Positions 41,205-48,889 are shown, numbered from the stretch's first letter. The stretch is DNA of 64,000 nt from Tsukamurella tyrosinosolvens (GCF_900104775.1 NZ_FNSA01000003.1:2666001-2730000), one strand, 5' to 3'. The notes: generated by a model from the letters alone, not told the origin. Numbers and translations: made by a program.

Positions 41205-41303
41205 ACCTGGGGCCGGGCCTGTCGGTGCAGGCGCGTGGACAGGGCCGTGAGACTCGGCAAACCCGGTTGAAGGCCGGGCAGCGGGGAGCATCGCCCCGCG
41301 CAT

Positions 41304-41391
41304 GGAAGGTCAACCCGAGAGCTGGCGACGGGGACTGATTCGAATCCAGTTGAGGCGAAAGCCCTTGCGAGTTCGACCCTCGCACCTTCCG
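41304..41391 (+). tRNA. tRNA-Ser(CGA)
   Basis: 88 nt with long variable arm. Acceptor GGAAGGT/ACCTTCC; loop TTCGAAT giving CGA, with an A-C pair closing the anticodon stem; T arm GCGAG-TTCGACC-CTCGC. Confidence 0.85.
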
Positions 41392-41423
41392 CCACGGCCC
41401 GCAGCGCCGTCGAAGCTGCATCA

Positions 41424-41508
41424 GGAGGAATGGCAGAGCGGCCGAATGCACCCGCCTTGAAAGCGGACGTGGGTGAAACCACCGGGGGTTCAAATCCCTC
41501 TTCCTCCG
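41424..41508 (+). tRNA. tRNA-Ser(TGA)
   Basis: 85 nt with long variable arm. Acceptor GGAGGAA/TTCCTCC; loop CTTGAAA; T arm GGGGG-TTCAAAT-CCCTC. Confidence 0.93.
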
Positions 41509-41643
41509 CGCATCCCGACGCGACTCCTACTCGCGCTGGAACTGCCCGGCTGAGATGCCGGGCCCGGGTGGCTCCGGCTCCGTGACCGCGGACAGGCGGT
41601 GCGGAGGAAGCGGCCCGGTCTCCCCTGTCCGGGAGACCGTCAT

Positions 41644-41717
41644 GGCGGCGTTAGCTCACCAGGTAGAGCACCGGCTTGTGGTGCCGGAGGTAGCCGGATC
41701 GAGACCGGCACGCCGCC
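41644..41717 (+). tRNA. tRNA-His(GTG)
   Basis: 74 nt with the extra G at -1 opposite C73, diagnostic of tRNA-His. Acceptor GCGGCGT/ACGCCGC; loop TTGTGGT; T loop is ATCGAGA, as in the tRNA-Met at 41088. CCA is encoded. Confidence 0.9.
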
Positions 41718-41777
41718 CCAAACATGACCCCGCACGCGCCGCGCCACATCCGTCGCGCGTGGGGTATCTGCCAGACC

Positions 41778-42056
41778 ATGCACGACATGAGCGCAGAGAC
41801 CCGGGCCGTGTACGCAGTCGACAGCACGGACCCGAAGTACGACAACGCGACCTACACGATCGACGAGGTGACCGATCCCGCCGAGTACGAGGGTTGGTTC
41901 GACATCTTCGTCGACCTCGATGACGGAACCCACGAGGGCGTGGCGAGCTTGGACGGCAACAACCTCGCGGGTGAGGAGCTGCTCGACGAGATCAAGGCCG
42001 AGATCGCGCGCGGGGGATACCCGCCGCTGGGCCAGATCCTCCGCGAGTGGAACTGA
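41778..42056 (+). CDS. Hypothetical acidic protein (92 aa)
   Basis: MHDMSAETRAVYAVDSTDPK..., with TYTIDEVTDPAEYEGWFDIF in the middle. ATG 41778 or 41787 are both possible; no strong ribosome site. Likely small alpha/beta protein; overlaps the composition of other acidic array proteins. Confidence 0.6.
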   Translation: MHDMSAETRAVYAVDSTDPKYDNATYTIDEVTDPAEYEGWFDIFVDLDDGTHEGVASLDGNNLAGEELLDEIKAEIARGGYPPLGQILREWN

Positions 42057-42059
42057 AGC

Positions 42060-42449
42060 ATGACCACCCTCAAGCGCATGCGGGATCTGGTGACCGGCAG
42101 CGGGTTCACCGTCGTCGACGAGACCGGCCTCATCACCGGGGCCCGCCAGCACGCCGACGGCCGCGAGCAGATCCTGCAGGTCTTCTACTGGACGAACCCG
42201 AAGCACGCGGCGAAGGTGGACATCCCTCACGGATACCTCTCGCTGCGCGGTTCGATCGGTCCCGGAGAGAACACCGGCCTCCACACCATGCGGTTGCCGA
42301 CGTACGACTGGCCTTCGGACGCCCCCGCGCGCCGGCCATGGCCCGATGTTCTCGCCGAGTTCCACGACGCGCTCCTGCCGTGCTGGGACCTCCCACTTGA
42401 TGAGGGCGTCTCGCGCTTGCGGCAGCTTCCTGACCGATACTGGATCTGA
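42060..42449 (+). CDS. Hypothetical protein (129 aa)
   Basis: MTTLKRMRDLVTGSGFTVVD..., followed by HADGREQILQVFYWTNPKHA and RPWPDVLAEFHDALLPCWDL. Good coding composition; begins a few bases after the previous stop. No domain recognised. Confidence 0.72.
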   Translation: MTTLKRMRDLVTGSGFTVVDETGLITGARQHADGREQILQVFYWTNPKHAAKVDIPHGYLSLRGSIGPGENTGLHTMRLPTYDWPSDAPARRPWPDVLAEFHDALLPCWDLPLDEGVSRLRQLPDRYWI

Positions 42450-42528
42450 AAGAAGCGCACGATCGACGGAGCCCTCAGCGAGACGCGCCGCCGGATCGCC
42501 CGAGTCACTACTCCCCCGAAGGAAAGCC

Positions 42529-42672
42529 ATGCCGACGTTCGACATCGGACTCACACTCGAAGCCGCCAACCGTGCGGACGCGGTCAGCGTGATCGAGGAG
42601 ATGATCGCCGCGAAACTCGACGACGCACCCGATCACTCCGTCTTGTCCGTGAGCGATCCGGACACCTGGTAG
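42529..42672 (+). CDS. 47-aa protein of a small repeated family
   Basis: Begins MPTFDIGLTLEAANRADAVS, then VIEEMIAAKLDDAPDHSVLS. A GAAGGAAAG ribosome site precedes it. The start pattern F-x-I-x-(V/L)-x-(V/L)-E-A-x-(N/T)-x-A-D-A is shared with genes at 42961 and 53960. Confidence 0.75.
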   Translation: MPTFDIGLTLEAANRADAVSVIEEMIAAKLDDAPDHSVLSVSDPDTW

Positions 42673-42698
42673 CCACCCCTGAGTCCAACATGCACCAA

Positions 42699-42770
42699 GC
42701 CCCCGTAGCTCAGCGGAAGAGCAGCACCCTTCTAAGGCGTTGGTCGCTGGTTCGAATCCAGCCGGGGGCA
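42699..42770 (+). tRNA. tRNA-Arg(TCT)
   Basis: 72 nt. Acceptor GCCCCCG/CGGGGGC; loop CTTCTAA; one A-C mismatch in the anticodon stem GCACC/GGCGT; T arm GCTGG-TTCGAAT-CCAGC. Confidence 0.9.
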
Positions 42771-42771
42771 C

Positions 42772-42844
42772 TGGCTGTAGCTCAACGACGAGAGAGCGCT
42801 CGGCACAGGGTCGAGAGGTGCAGGCGCAAGCCCTGCCAGACCAA
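42772..42844 (+). tRNA. tRNA-like sequence with a non-canonical T loop
   Basis: Arms fit a tRNA: TGGCTG pairs CAG-A-CCA with a bulged A, D arm GCTC/GAGC with a large loop, stem CTCGG/TCGAG with loop CACAGGG, T stem GCAGG/CCTGC. But the T loop is CGCAAGC and U33 is absent, so it is either a degenerate tRNA or a tRNA-mimic RNA. Confidence 0.45.
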
Positions 42845-42960
42845 TCCGCTTCAGCCGCGCCGCTAGGCGCCGACATGGGCGCGGCTGTCTACCTTCGGCA
42901 CACGAACTCCGCTTCAGCGTGTGTGACTGGCGCCGCTGACCGAACTACCGAAGGAACGCC

Positions 42961-43125
42961 ATGGAGAAGTTCACGATCCCCGTCGTCGTCGAGGCCCCGA
43001 CCGAGGCCGACGCGATCCGCGTGCTCGGCGAATACCTCACCTGGAGCGAGGCCGAGCCCAAGGACGAGGCCGGCAACTACATCGAGCACTCCATCTGGAG
43101 CTGGGGGAAGGTCGCCCAGCAGTGA
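42961..43125 (+). CDS. 54-aa protein of the small repeated family
   Basis: MEKFTIPVVVEAPTEADAIR then VLGEYLTWSEAEPKDEAGNY. GAAGGAACG ribosome site. Second member of the family at 42529 and 53960; the next gene begins in its stop (GTGA). Confidence 0.75.
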   Translation: MEKFTIPVVVEAPTEADAIRVLGEYLTWSEAEPKDEAGNYIEHSIWSWGKVAQQ

Positions 43126-43328
43126 CCGGGGGCGGCGCGGTTCAAGAGTTCGTGGTGATCGACGCCGCGGACAACGAGGTCGACTGGATCGACCCGTACA
43201 CCGGACACAGAGAGCTCGAGCCGGGCCTCTTCGTCGTGTCCCGCGGAGAAGTCCCCGGCTTCCCGGGACAGGACTACCGGGTGACGTTGCCCGCGGGAGG
43301 ACGGTTCGAGATCCGGCGCCGGGAGTAA
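43122..43328 (+). CDS. Hypothetical protein (68 aa)
   Basis: GTG 43122 overlaps the previous stop. VTGGGAVQEFVVIDAADNEV then DWIDPYTGHRELEPGLFVVS. Small beta-rich protein, no family recognised. Confidence 0.7.
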   Translation: MTGGGAVQEFVVIDAADNEVDWIDPYTGHRELEPGLFVVSRGEVPGFPGQDYRVTLPAGGRFEIRRRE

Positions 43329-43341
43329 CGCCCCGCCGAAA

Positions 43342-43415
43342 CGGGCTGTGGCGCAGCTTGGTAGCGCGTCTCACTGGGGGTGAGAAGGTCGCAGGTTCGA
43401 ATCCTGTCAGCCCGA
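43342..43415 (+). tRNA. tRNA-Pro(GGG)
   Basis: 74 nt. Acceptor CGGGCTG/CAGCCCG; anticodon stem TCTCA/TGAGA with loop CTGGGGG; T arm GCAGG-TTCGAAT-CCTGT. Confidence 0.95.
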
Positions 43416-43464
43416 CCACGTGACCGGCACCGTGCCGGTCCCGAGAGCATGAAGAGGAGCACTC

Positions 43465-43629
43465 GTGACATTCGAAGACGTCGATGACAGCCCCGGCGAG
43501 CTGATTACCGTCGACGATCGCGGCCGCACGAACCTCGCGAAGGCGGGTGCCCGCGGCCGGCAGTACACGGGTCACCGGCACGCCGACAGGACCATCACGC
43601 TGACACCGACCACACCGCTGAGCGACTAG
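43465..43629 (+). CDS. Small AbrB/SpoVT-like protein (54 aa)
   Basis: GTG 43465 with GAGGAGCACTC upstream. VTFEDVDDSPGELITVDDRG then RTNLAKAGARGRQYTGHRHA. The ITVDDRGR...G pattern recalls the swapped-hairpin AbrB fold of antitoxins, though it is a short and weak match. Confidence 0.5.
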   Translation: MTFEDVDDSPGELITVDDRGRTNLAKAGARGRQYTGHRHADRTITLTPTTPLSD

Positions 43630-43740
43630 CCGGCAGGCCGGCGCCTGGAGAGAAGGAGACCGACATGGACCGCATCTAGATGGGCTGTCTACCGCGTGGC
43701 GGAACGGACGCCACGGGCAGCTCGCAGAAGCGAGAATCCG

Positions 43741-44118
43741 ATGTCCAAGACCGACAAGACCCGCCCCTCGCACGTGCAGGTCCACGACGCACCGGCGATG
43801 CGGCCCAACCACAGCTACGCGTGCCTGCGCCGCGGTGAGTGCGACCTGCCCGCCGATCCCTGGAGCCGGGACAATTTCACCGCGTACTGCGAGTGGGAGC
43901 CCGTCAGCGAACCGGTCCCCTGGCGCAAGCTGTTCTCGGAGTCCGGATACCGGCAGACTGCTCGACGCCGCTGGTACCGGGCCGACCGCACCGCCCAGCG
44001 AGCCATCGCTCGGTCGCTCACCCGCGACGCGAACAGCAGCGGCGAGATCGACGAGGACGTGATCGACAACCGTGTCGCCGGCCCCTACGCCCTGTACGGC
44101 GGAGGCTGGTGGGACTGA
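43741..44118 (+). CDS. Hypothetical protein (125 aa)
   Basis: MSKTDKTRPSHVQVHDAPAM..., a Trp/Arg-rich product with YACLRRGECDLPADPWSRDN. Start between 43696 and 43741 is uncertain. No family recognised. Confidence 0.65.
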   Translation: MSKTDKTRPSHVQVHDAPAMRPNHSYACLRRGECDLPADPWSRDNFTAYCEWEPVSEPVPWRKLFSESGYRQTARRRWYRADRTAQRAIARSLTRDANSSGEIDEDVIDNRVAGPYALYGGGWWD

Positions 44119-44198
44119 CCGCGCGCCGCGGTCCACGCCCGCGGCGCGCGGCACCTACCGTGCTCCCATTCCGCCGACCTTCCCTGAAGGAGACCGTT

Positions 44199-44405
44199 GT
44201 GGCAACCGAAGTACCGCTGACCTACGCGCTCGCCAGAAAGAACGGAGGCGAGGACTGGGTCCGGCGCGATGGCGACGGAAACGAGGTGGCTTCGGGCACC
44301 ATCGCCGAGGCCGACGGCGGATACGTGAACCTCCATTTCGATCGGGGCGGGTGGACCAACACCTGCCACTTCGACGACATCTTCCTCGTTGTCTACGACG
44401 ACTGA
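44199..44405 (+). CDS. Hypothetical beta-rich protein (68 aa)
   Basis: GTG 44199 with GAAGGAG six bases upstream. VATEVPLTYALARKNGGEDW then GYVNLHFDRGGWTNTCHFDD. Small, acidic; no domain recognised. Confidence 0.75.
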   Translation: MATEVPLTYALARKNGGEDWVRRDGDGNEVASGTIAEADGGYVNLHFDRGGWTNTCHFDDIFLVVYDD

Positions 44406-44434
44406 GCACGACCCGCTCGCTCCGGCGAGCACCT

Positions 44435-44505
44435 GGCGCCTTGACCGAGTGGCGAGGTAGCGGATTGCAAATCCGCGCACACCGGTTCGATTCCGGTAGG
44501 CGCCT
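44435..44505 (+). tRNA. tRNA-Cys(GCA)
   Basis: 71 nt. Acceptor GGCGCCT/AGGCGCC; anticodon stem GCGGA/TCCGC with loop TTGCAAA; T arm ACCGG-TTCGATT-CCGGT. Confidence 0.95.
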
Positions 44506-44578
44506 CGACGCGGCGTCGGCCCTCCGGCGGCACTTCGCCGGTACGGTCCGTGCGCGTCCGCAACCCGAAGGAGCACCG

Positions 44579-44752
44579 ATGCCCGAGTTCAACATCCGAG
44601 ACGGATCCGGCCAGCTTCGCGCCGTCTACGACGCCAGCACCGAAGACGACGCCCTCGGCCTGTACGAGGGCGAAGCTCCGGTGGTCTTCGACGACGCTTA
44701 CGCGGTCCTCGCGTCCGAGGATCCAGGACCCGTGCCCGACGAGTTCCTGTGA
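44579..44752 (+). CDS. Hypothetical acidic protein (57 aa)
   Basis: ATG 44579 with GAAGGAGC. MPEFNIRDGSGQLRAVYDAS then DALGLYEGEAPVVFDDAYAV. Its stop overlaps the Pth2 gene start (GTGA). Confidence 0.75.
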   Translation: MPEFNIRDGSGQLRAVYDASTEDDALGLYEGEAPVVFDDAYAVLASEDPGPVPDEFL

Positions 44753-45333
44753 CCGCGAGCGACGCTCTCGTCCAGCCGATCATGCTGCCGCCGAACGCGA
44801 AGACGTTCCCCCTCTCGGCCGGCGTGACCGCGGCGGCGTCGGCGTCGGCTCGCGCGCTCGAGGCCTCGGACCGAACCGACCCCGCCTGGGAACACTGGCT
44901 CGGCGGCCGGTTCACGAAGTCGGTACGTGTGGCGAAGTCACACGCCGACTTCGCCCTGGCGATCGCCTCATGCGCATACGCCGTCGAAGAGCAAGGTGTT
45001 CGCGCCGCGGCGTTCGCACCGCTCACGTACGCGGAGATGCCGCGGTGGATGTCCCGGGCCCGCGTAGAAGGACTCCACTGCGCGGACGATCTTCCCGAGC
45101 ACCCGGGCAGCAGCGAGTGGTCGGTGGGCGTGATCGGGAACATGAGCGCCGGCAAGATGGCGGCGCAGGTCGCGCACGCGTTGTGCGCGATCGTGCTCGA
45201 GGTCGGCAACCTGCCGACCTTCGACGTCTACCGTGCGCCAGCGTCGGCCAGCGGCCAGATCGAGATCGTCGACGCAGGTCTCACGGAATTCGATGGCGTG
45301 CCAACACGCACGGTCGTGGCGTCGCCGCGATGA
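44749..45333 (+). CDS. Peptidyl-tRNA hydrolase 2 (Pth2) family protein
   Basis: 194 aa. The N-terminal DPAWEHWLGGRFTKSVRVAK and AAAFAPLTYAEMPRW segments match the actinobacterial Pth2 family. The catalytic motif is MSAGKMAAQVAHALCAI (GKxAAQxxHA), and the C-terminus VDAGLTEFDGVPTRTVVA matches the conserved DAGxT..PGTxT strand. Pth2 hydrolyses peptidyl-tRNAs that fall off ribosomes, releasing the tRNA. Coupled to the preceding small gene. Confidence 0.78.
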   Translation: MTASDALVQPIMLPPNAKTFPLSAGVTAAASASARALEASDRTDPAWEHWLGGRFTKSVRVAKSHADFALAIASCAYAVEEQGVRAAAFAPLTYAEMPRWMSRARVEGLHCADDLPEHPGSSEWSVGVIGNMSAGKMAAQVAHALCAIVLEVGNLPTFDVYRAPASASGQIEIVDAGLTEFDGVPTRTVVASPR

Positions 45334-45359
45334 ACTACCTGCGCTCCGCCGCGGAGCAC

Positions 45360-45431
45360 GCCCCCTTAGCTCAGTGGTAGAGCAGCTCACTCGTAATGAG
45401 CAGGTCGTCGGTTCGATTCCGACAGGGGGCT
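45360..45431 (+). tRNA. tRNA-Thr(CGT)
   Basis: 72 nt. Acceptor GCCCCCT/AGGGGGC; anticodon stem GCTCA/TGAGC with loop CTCGTAA; T arm GTCGG-TTCGATT-CCGAC. Confidence 0.95.
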
Positions 45432-45456
45432 CTGCGGGCGCTTCGGCGTCCGTTCA

Positions 45457-45530
45457 CGGGGTGTGGCGCAGCTTGGTAGCGCGCCTCGTTCGGGACGAGG
45501 AGGTCGCAGGTTCGAATCCTGTCACCCCGA
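45457..45530 (+). tRNA. tRNA-Pro(CGG)
   Basis: 74 nt. Acceptor CGGGGTG/CACCCCG; anticodon stem CCTCG/CGAGG with loop TTCGGGA; T arm GCAGG-TTCGAAT-CCTGT. Confidence 0.95.
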
Positions 45531-45559
45531 CCTCGGCTGCACTGGAACGCAGCCACTTT

Positions 45560-45645
45560 GGAGACGTGGCCGAGCTGGTAAGGCAGCGCCCTGCTAAGGC
45601 GTACACGGGTAACAGCGTGCAGGGGTTCGAATCCCCTCGTCTCCG
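45560..45645 (+). tRNA. tRNA-Ser(GCT)
   Basis: 86 nt with long variable arm. Acceptor GGAGACG/CGTCTCC; anticodon stem GCGCC/GGCGT with loop CTGCTAA; T arm AGGGG-TTCGAAT-CCCCT. Last tRNA of the array. Confidence 0.95.
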
Positions 45646-45706
45646 CTCCACATCACACACTCTGGAGCCTCTGCGGCACGCGTGCGGCCGGCGACCCGAC
45701 CCGCGA

Positions 45707-46195
45707 TCAGACGCGCATCTCGCGGTAGATCGCACCCTTGTCGGCGAGCACCCCCGCGATGATCGCGCCCGCGTTCTCCACCCACCACTGCGGGTCGCCA
45801 CCGCGCTCGTGTCCGTGAGTCACCTCGAGCTCCGTCCCGCTCACCTCTACGGAGATGTGGTTGAGCCGGCCGCCGTCGACACCGGGCTCATGGAGCTTCG
45901 CAGCGGCCAGCTTCCGCGCGACGAGACGATGCACCGCCTCGGCGTAGGCCTTCACGCCCGCGCCGCCGAGTTCGTCGCTGTATGAATCGTGGATGAACAC
46001 CTCGGCCTCTCGGCCGGAGAAGATCGTCTCGTAGTCTTCCCCGCCGAACGGTTCGGTGACCACGGAGCCACCGACGGGCCACGCCGAGCTGAGGTGGATC
46101 TCGTCCCACTGCGCGCCGCCGTACTCGGTGGCGGGGATCTCCACCCTCCGGTCGTCCCGCAGGTCCTCGTAGATGCTGTCCCAGTTGATGCTCAT
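45707..46195 (-). CDS. Hypothetical protein (162 aa)
   Basis: MSINWDSIYEDLRDDRRVEI..., then IFSGREAEVFIHDSYSDELG and GAGVKAYAEAVHRLVARKLA. Soluble, acidic. Convergent with the tRNA array end. No domain recognised. Confidence 0.7.
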   Translation of the reverse strand: MSINWDSIYEDLRDDRRVEIPATEYGGAQWDEIHLSSAWPVGGSVVTEPFGGEDYETIFSGREAEVFIHDSYSDELGGAGVKAYAEAVHRLVARKLAAAKLHEPGVDGGRLNHISVEVSGTELEVTHGHERGGDPQWWVENAGAIIAGVLADKGAIYREMRV

Positions 46196-46312
46196 GGCCG
46201 CAGATCATGACGCGAAGGTCTGGTCTGCGCCGCGGTAGGCGCGCCGCCCGCGTCCTTGGCTGCTGGCGAGTAGCAGTCTGACGAGAACATCCACCCGACG
46301 TTCGGAGAGGCC

Positions 46313-46528
46313 ATGGTCTTTCTGCCTGACACCACACGAAACTGGGAGTGCTCGCACTGCGGTACCTACACCCCTTACGCTGAGAGCGACTGTTCGAGCT
46401 GCGGGTCCAGCAGCGGTCTCACATGCACGCGCGAGGGCTGTTCCGACAGCCCACACCCCGACGGCTGGAACGGCATCTGCGGTCACTGCCGACGGGTGGA
46501 CCAGCGCGGCTACATCTCCGGGTTCTGA
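46313..46528 (+). CDS. Small zinc-ribbon protein (71 aa)
   Basis: MVFLPDTTRNWECSHCGTYT then CSSCGSSSGLTCTREGC and CGHCRRVDQRGY. Three CxxC knuckles with regular spacing point to zinc ribbons. Function unknown. Confidence 0.72.
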   Translation: MVFLPDTTRNWECSHCGTYTPYAESDCSSCGSSSGLTCTREGCSDSPHPDGWNGICGHCRRVDQRGYISGF

Positions 46529-46596
46529 CCCGGACGCGCCGGTGCCGAACCGGTACGAAACGACCAGCTAGCCGAGGAATTCGACGGAGAGACGCA

Positions 46597-46884
46597 ATGA
46601 GCATCGAAGTGCAGGAGTTGAACGCCGACTCGACGGGCAAGTGGCTGGTCACGACGCAAGGTTCCACGCACATCTGGGACCTCGACGCCGGCCAGTACAC
46701 GCGGAATCCGGGATCCACCGGAAGCGGGGCCTCGCAGGGCGACGGCGACGCGCACGCCATCGTCGCGATCCACGCCTGGCCCCGCGTCGGCGAGTCCTTC
46801 CACATCGTCCACGACGGAGGACCGTTCGAAGACCGCTGGCGAATCAGCAGCACCATCCGCAAGATCGAGAGGCTCGAGGAATAG
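46597..46884 (+). CDS. Hypothetical protein (95 aa)
   Basis: ATG 46597 with ACGGAGAG upstream. MSIEVQELNADSTGKWLVTT... contains a beta-rich domain and ends ISSTIRKIERLEE. No family recognised. Confidence 0.72.
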   Translation: MSIEVQELNADSTGKWLVTTQGSTHIWDLDAGQYTRNPGSTGSGASQGDGDAHAIVAIHAWPRVGESFHIVHDGGPFEDRWRISSTIRKIERLEE

Positions 46885-46887
46885 CCG

Positions 46888-47322
46888 ATGCAACTGTCGC
46901 GGATCACCTTGTACACACCGGCGCCCGCGCTGCAGCACGCCGCCGATGCCTACGCTGCGATGCTCGACACCGAGCCGGTCGCCAGCAGCGATGCGCGCGG
47001 CGATCTCGTCGAGGTCACCGACGAATCCGGATTCACTATTGAGCTGCGGCCGAGCCTGCCAGGCGAACGGCCAGCCACGGCGACGAGGCTGGAGTTCCGC
47101 GGCCGCGATGCCGCAGTTGTCGCAGAGCGGCTGCACGATCAGACCGGCGGCGTTCAACGGCACCTCTACGGAGGGAGTTGGGACACGGTGGCCGGCAACA
47201 GCGTGAGGCTGATCGGTCCCGATGAGGACGTCAGCCCCGAGGAGCGCGCCCGCGTCGGAGCAGCGATCGCACGCGGCGAGCTGGAGCAGGAGCTCGAACG
47301 ATTGACCAGGGCGCCGGGGTGA
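46888..47322 (+). CDS. VOC/glyoxalase-fold-like protein (144 aa)
   Basis: MQLSRITLYTPAPALQHAAD starts as in the glyoxalase/bleomycin-resistance fold (beta-alpha-beta with ITLYTP...YAAML). Metal-binding residues are not clear, so an enzymatic role is doubtful. Overlaps the next gene (GTGA). Confidence 0.55.
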   Translation: MQLSRITLYTPAPALQHAADAYAAMLDTEPVASSDARGDLVEVTDESGFTIELRPSLPGERPATATRLEFRGRDAAVVAERLHDQTGGVQRHLYGGSWDTVAGNSVRLIGPDEDVSPEERARVGAAIARGELEQELERLTRAPG

Positions 47323-47657
47323 CCGACCAGCCGATCCCGCGCTCGGAGGCCCACCGGGCCCCGGCCCGGGTTCAGGAAGATCAGCCAGACGAGCTGTCCG
47401 CCGAAACGCTCGGGACCTGGCGGGTCGGGCACGCCGACGGTACGGAGACCGTGTGGGTTCTGCACCACAACCGCACGGAGCTCCTGATCGGCGACCAGCT
47501 TCGGGGAATCGAACGGGTCCACGCGTACCCGGCGGCCGGCAAGCTCGCCCGAGTCACGCGCTGCGGCGAGAACGAGGTGGTGACGACAGCGGTCACATCG
47601 ATCCGGCGCTGGCGTCGCGAGGAGGGCAGTGGCCGCGCTGGAGCGCAGCCACTCTGA
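47319..47657 (+). CDS. Hypothetical protein (112 aa)
   Basis: GTG 47319 in the previous stop. Contains GTWRVGHADGTETVWVLHHN, then ELLIGDQLRGIERVHAYPAA. Beta-rich; no family recognised. Overlaps a possible start of the next gene. Confidence 0.65.
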   Translation: MTDQPIPRSEAHRAPARVQEDQPDELSAETLGTWRVGHADGTETVWVLHHNRTELLIGDQLRGIERVHAYPAAGKLARVTRCGENEVVTTAVTSIRRWRREEGSGRAGAQPL

Positions 47658-47742
47658 GGTCGTGGCGCGGCGTGACGGCGGGCCGACCCCGCAGCGTGCT
47701 CTACTCGACGGAGTAGCCGAAACCGCACAGATTGGGGCGCAC

Positions 47743-48114
47743 GTGTCCGAGAAGCAGTACGTCGTCTTCGACTTCACCGGAGCGCTGGTGGAGAACGCTG
47801 AGGTCTTGTCTGTCGGCTACCAGTACGCAGACGAGCTCTCGGAGCAGGTCAGCGCCGTGGAGCAAATGCTGGGCTGGGACTCCTCCGGATGTCGTGTCGT
47901 CCACTTTGGGCGCGCCGCGGTGTGGGGCGCATTCAAGGCTGATGATCGCTGGCAGACGGACTGGCCGGCACTGGCCGCCCAACTTCACCGGTTCCAGGCG
48001 GCCCTCGCGGCCGTGGGCATCGAGTCGATCAAGGTCTACGAGACCGCCGAGTTCCCGCCGCCGTACTGGTATCGGGACGAGGGTACCGGGAACCCGCTGG
48101 CACCGCGCACCTGA
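47743..48114 (+). CDS. Hypothetical protein (123 aa)
   Basis: SEKQYVVFDFTGALVENAEV then LSVGYQYADELSEQVSAVEQ. GTG 47743 is chosen because the upstream extension (to 47629) looks non-coding. Unknown. Confidence 0.6.
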   Translation: MSEKQYVVFDFTGALVENAEVLSVGYQYADELSEQVSAVEQMLGWDSSGCRVVHFGRAAVWGAFKADDRWQTDWPALAAQLHRFQAALAAVGIESIKVYETAEFPPPYWYRDEGTGNPLAPRT

Positions 48115-48168
48115 GTAGCCCGCGCCGCGCACCTCGCTCTCCGGGCCACCCCGGGCACGCTACGCCGC

Positions 48169-48390
48169 GTGAAGATCATCGAGCAGATCCACCACGGCGA
48201 CTACCAGAGCGAGCGCACCGTCGAGTTTCCCGACGACGCATCCCCGGCTGCGATCGTCGCCGAGTTGCTGCCCTCGTCGGCGTACTGCTACCGGGTGCCG
48301 TCCCCGGATCTGCAGGAGAAGCTGGCCGCCTCCCTCACGGACAAGGGCCGGTTCGAGCACGGCTGGTCGCGGTTCTGGATCGAGCAGTGA
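48169..48390 (+). CDS. Hypothetical protein (73 aa)
   Basis: GTG 48169. MKIIEQIHHGDYQSERTVEF then PDDASPAAIVAELLPSSAYC. Small mixed alpha/beta product; no family recognised. Confidence 0.68.
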   Translation: MKIIEQIHHGDYQSERTVEFPDDASPAAIVAELLPSSAYCYRVPSPDLQEKLAASLTDKGRFEHGWSRFWIEQ

Positions 48391-48406
48391 CTCTGTCCCG
48401 AGCGCC

Positions 48407-48889
48407 GTGCTCGCGGTCGACGTCCAGCACGCGTTTCTGACCGCGAAGGTGCCTGCAGACCTGCCAGCGAGGATCGCCGCGTTCATCGCCCTTCTCGGTC
48501 CCGACCAGGTGGTGGCCACGCGGTACGTGAACATGCCCAAGTCGCCCTGCCGCGAGCTGATGGGGTGGACGGGCGCTGAATCCTCACCGGACACCGATCT
48601 GCACCGCGCTGTGGCCGAGCGCGCCACTCGGGTGTTGACCAAGAACACCTACGGGCTCCCTGCGGTGCCCGAGTTCGCTGGCCGTGTGTACGTGGTCGGG
48701 CTCGACACTGACGTATGCGTACACGCGGCAGCCACACAACTGTTCGATGCCGGGATCGACGTGGCCGTCGTTGCAGACCTGTGCGCGTCGGCCGGCGGAG
48801 CGGAGGCGCACCTTGCTGGGCTGACGGCGCTGACCCGCGTGCTCGGGCGTGACCGGATCCTGCCCGCGCAGAGGGTTCTGCGCCCGTGA
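48407..48889 (+). CDS. Isochorismatase-like cysteine hydrolase
   Basis: 160 aa. Triad: Asp in MLAVDVQHAFL, Lys in VLTKNTYGLP, Cys in LDTDVCVHAAATQLFDAGI. The fold hydrolyses isochorismate, nicotinamide or similar amides. A nicotinamidase-like activity would fit NAD-consuming genes (PARP, ADP-ribosylglycohydrolase) nearby, but substrate cannot be told from sequence. Confidence 0.8.
   Translation: MLAVDVQHAFLTAKVPADLPARIAAFIALLGPDQVVATRYVNMPKSPCRELMGWTGAESSPDTDLHRAVAERATRVLTKNTYGLPAVPEFAGRVYVVGLDTDVCVHAAATQLFDAGIDVAVVADLCASAGGAEAHLAGLTALTRVLGRDRILPAQRVLRP

Noticed and set aside
43660-43720. A tRNA-Leu-like D arm and hairpin (GCGTGGCGGAACGGACGC)
   Set aside because: No acceptor or T arm could be paired; may be a relic but is too short to call.
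48407-48889. Nicotinamidase assignment for the isochorismatase-like protein
   Set aside because: The triad only shows the superfamily; no residues specific to nicotinamidase could be confirmed.
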